Positions 7,588-8,667 of a stretch of 8,667 nucleotides of DNA are shown here, piece by piece. The notes beneath the pieces are model-generated. The model saw only the letters and a program-made list of their open reading frames with translations. It did not search any database and had not been told where the DNA came from. Source of the stretch: JAJPJG01 sp034667645 (lineage in GTDB: Bacteria; Verrucomicrobiota; Verrucomicrobiia; Chthoniobacterales; Chthoniobacteraceae); the NCBI GenBank assembly GCA_034667645.1, contig JAXDQV010000195.1, forward strand, positions 1 to 8,667. The letters run 5' to 3'. How positions within the stretch are numbered: the stretch's first letter is position 1; every line of letters starts with the position of its first letter. Made by a program: the position numbers and the translations under genes.

Positions 7588-7770
7588 TTAGGGCGTAGGA
7601 GAGGCGGCTGTGGCATTTGGCGCGTTGCTTGCATCCGGGACTGCCGAAGGTTCAGGAGTCGGAACGCTTTCACTATTTACGGGCGTTTTATCTCCCGGGG
7701 CCGGAGCTGATTCGTGGCATCCTGACAGATAAACGAGTGCCGCAAGCATTGGCAAAACACGGAAATTCAT
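7588..7770 (-). CDS. very small putative lipoprotein
   Basis: Sixty residues are encoded on the minus strand. The N-terminus MNFRVLPMLAALVYLSGC has a basic residue, a hydrophobic core and a lipobox LSGC with the acceptor Cys18, so signal peptidase II processing and lipid anchoring are predicted. The remaining 43 residues are rich in Pro, Ala, Ser and Thr (HESAPAPGDKTP, then VPTPEPSAVPDA) and have no fold I can name. The reading frame extends upstream to 7935, but a start there would overlap the divergent gene at 7870 and bury the lipobox in the middle, so the ATG at 7768-7770 is preferred. There is no strong ribosome site. It converges on hisA with a one-base gap and diverges from the gene at 7870. 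It could also be a chance frame: the lipobox argues for a real gene, the length and composition against. Confidence 0.55.
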   Translation of the reverse strand: MNFRVLPMLAALVYLSGCHESAPAPGDKTPVNSESVPTPEPSAVPDASNAPNATAASPTP

Positions 7771-7832
7771 GCCCAAAGATTCGCGGGCGGCAGAATTTTT
7801 GGTCTTTTTTTGCGAAACGATGCTGGCGAACG

Positions 7833-7860
7833 TTGACGGTTCGAGAAAAGGTGATACAAT
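7833..7860 (+). promoter_or_regulatory. sigma70-type promoter with -10 box ten bases from the start codon
   Basis: TTGACG (7833-7838) and TACAAT (7855-7860) are separated by 16 bases; each matches the consensus (TTGACA, TATAAT) at five of six positions. Transcription would be expected to start about seven bases after the -10 box, near 7867, only two or three bases before the ATG at 7870. The mRNA of the downstream secreted protein would then be leaderless or nearly so, which agrees with the lack of any Shine-Dalgarno site. Confidence 0.6.
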
Positions 7861-7869
7861 ATTCGCTTT

Positions 7870-8475
7870 ATGAGAGCCGTCCTTTCTACCCTCCTTTGCT
7901 TCGTTCTTCTGCAATCCCAGGTTTTCGCCATTCACGGCGGACCTGCTGGTAATTCCGTAACAAGTGTTATTGGAACCTATTCCGGAGCCTTGATCCCAAG
8001 CGCCGCTGGCTCGAATTCACTCGGTGTCTTCACCTATGTGAGTCCTGCATCCGGAGTTGGCTCGGGAATCTTTTTCATCTTTGCCGCGGGTTCTTTTTTC
8101 CAAGGCGGAATTTCAGGAATTATCGATCCGGACAAGTTAATGCTAAAGTCGCTGATTCATGGAGTTCGGATAACAACCCTCTCGGCTTCATCGGGCGGAA
8201 CCGGAGGAGGTAGTTCATTGTCCTTCAGCTTCGACGCCACCGCTGACGGCTCTCTGTCAGCTGACATTGTGCCAGCGACCGCTCTCTCTGGTGTTCGGGT
8301 GGAAGGCCTTGCGCACGCAGACATCCTCACCGCAAATCCTGTCACAGGCGCAATAGATGTTCCGGGCGGTTCTTTGGATTTGACAGTTGATGGATTCAAA
8401 CAATCCGAAGACACCACGGCAATAGGAAATAGCATTTCCAACTTGCTAACTAACGGCTCTACTGCTGGCAGTTAG
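7870..8475 (+). CDS. small secreted Gly/Ser-rich protein, function unknown
   Basis: The 201-residue product belongs to no family I can name with confidence. It begins with a clear signal peptide (MRAVLSTLLCFVLLQSQVFA, cleaved before I21). The mature part has alternating hydrophobic and small residues and looks like beta-strands: IGTYSGALIP, LGVFTYVSPASGVGSGIFF and GGISGIIDPDKLMLKSLIHG, then a Gly/Ser-rich loop (SASSGGTGGGSS) and a second beta-rich half ending SNLLTNGSTAGS. There are no cysteines in the mature protein, no transmembrane segment after the signal peptide and no sorting tail that I recognise. By eye the gene is less GC-rich than the his genes. It has its own promoter right next to the start codon and is divergent from the small lipoprotein. 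An exported structural or surface protein is plausible, but nothing in the sequence fixes its role. Confidence 0.8.
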   Translation: MRAVLSTLLCFVLLQSQVFAIHGGPAGNSVTSVIGTYSGALIPSAAGSNSLGVFTYVSPASGVGSGIFFIFAAGSFFQGGISGIIDPDKLMLKSLIHGVRITTLSASSGGTGGGSSLSFSFDATADGSLSADIVPATALSGVRVEGLAHADILTANPVTGAIDVPGGSLDLTVDGFKQSEDTTAIGNSISNLLTNGSTAGS

Positions 8476-8498
8476 TCAATTATCGTCTTTTTCGATCT

Positions 8499-8514
8499 TA
8501 GCGGAATTCCGCTA
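8499..8514 (+). repeat. 16-base perfect palindrome before the pilin-like gene
   Basis: TAGCGGAATTCCGCTA reads the same on both strands. In RNA it could form a stem of six pairs with loop AAUU, lengthened by U-G and C-G to eight pairs (8497-8516). No T run follows, so it is not an intrinsic terminator. The right arm runs into AGGTG (8514-8518), the only ribosome-site-like sequence before the ATG at 8530. It could be a protein-binding site or a hairpin that masks the ribosome site. Confidence 0.5.
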
Positions 8515-8529
8515 GGTGCTCGTTGCACA

Positions 8530-8667
8530 ATGTCGCGATTCATTGTTCGAAGCGGATTTACCTTGGTGGAAATCATCACTGTTTTGGTGATTATTGGTAT
8601 TGTTGCGACCATGCTGATTCCGGCTGTGAACAGCCTGCGAAGTCGAGCGGAGCGGATAGAATGCACC
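8530..8667 (+). CDS. type IV pilin-like (pseudopilin) protein, N-terminal methylation domain (3' partial)
   Basis: Only the first 46 residues fall in the window. They start MSRFIVRSGFTLVEIITVLV: a short basic leader, Gly9 as the prepilin peptidase site, Phe+1 and Glu+5, then a hydrophobic helix (IITVLVIIGIVATMLIPAV) and a charged continuation SLRSRAERIECT. This is the standard prepilin N-terminus that prepilin peptidase cuts and methylates, shared by type IV pili and type II secretion pseudopilins. The AERIxCT ending is typical of the large family of such proteins in Verrucomicrobia, many of unknown role. The ATG is chosen because it gives a leader of normal length; AGGTG lies 11 bases upstream. 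The window ends before the C-terminal domain that would show which kind it is. Confidence 0.87.
   Translation, partial: MSRFIVRSGFTLVEIITVLVIIGIVATMLIPAVNSLRSRAERIECT

Noticed and set aside
7771..7935. Upstream extension of the minus-strand lipoprotein to 7935
   Set aside because: It would overlap the divergent signal-peptide gene and place the lipobox about 70 residues into the protein, where it could not work.
7617..7952. 111-codon plus-strand frame after hisA
   Set aside because: It covers the promoter and start of the gene at 7870 and the antisense of the putative lipoprotein. No signal peptide, domain or ribosome site is visible.
8472..8666. Minus-strand frame at the window end
   Set aside because: It is antisense to the clear prepilin N-terminus (GFTLVE) of the plus-strand gene.
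1..8667. Search for CRISPR arrays, tRNA or rRNA genes, transposases and defence genes
   Set aside because: No spaced direct DNA repeats, cloverleaf-like segments, transposase motifs or known defence domains were seen on either strand.

Overview
The window looks like a chromosomal segment of a GC-rich Gram-negative bacterium of the PVC superphylum, most likely a verrucomicrobium. This is inferred from protein style; no 16S rRNA or other marker is present. The clues are a pilin-like protein with the N-terminal form that is very abundant in Verrucomicrobia (FTLVE followed by an AERIECT segment), a secreted protein opening with the DVITLKNG-type domain often seen in that group, a Pmp-like GGAI-repeat protein, and a general lack of Shine-Dalgarno sequences.

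Layout: (1) 1-2457, the 3' part of a large ABCG-type ABC transporter with nucleotide-binding and membrane domains in one chain, preceded by an FHA-like segment; its start lies outside the window. (2) 2503-3900, a secreted, C-terminally membrane-anchored protein of unknown function. It overlaps (3) hisB (3897-4487) by four bases. (4) 4579-6139, a secreted beta-helix repeat protein whose reading frame is broken by one apparent extra base near 4722. (5) hisH (6203-6814) and (6) hisA (6882-7586). (7) 7588-7770 on the minus strand, a very small putative lipoprotein converging on hisA. (8) 7870-8475, a small secreted Gly/Ser-rich protein with a good sigma70-type promoter almost touching its start codon. 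(9) 8530 to the window end, the N-terminus of a type IV pilin-like protein.

The metabolic core is histidine biosynthesis. HisA makes PRFAR, HisH supplies ammonia to HisF (not in this window) to give imidazole-glycerol phosphate, and HisB dehydrates that product. These three genes are interleaved with envelope and secreted-protein genes that have no obvious link to histidine. All genes but one read on the plus strand. ABC transporter, anchored protein and hisB could form one transcription unit, while the repeat protein interrupts the his cluster.

I found no RNA genes, CRISPR array, insertion sequence or recognisable defence system. The points most worth checking are the frameshift in the repeat protein, the nearly leaderless promoter at 7833-7860, and the coupling of hisB to an uncharacterised envelope protein. 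No stretch longer than 300 bases lacks a gene.
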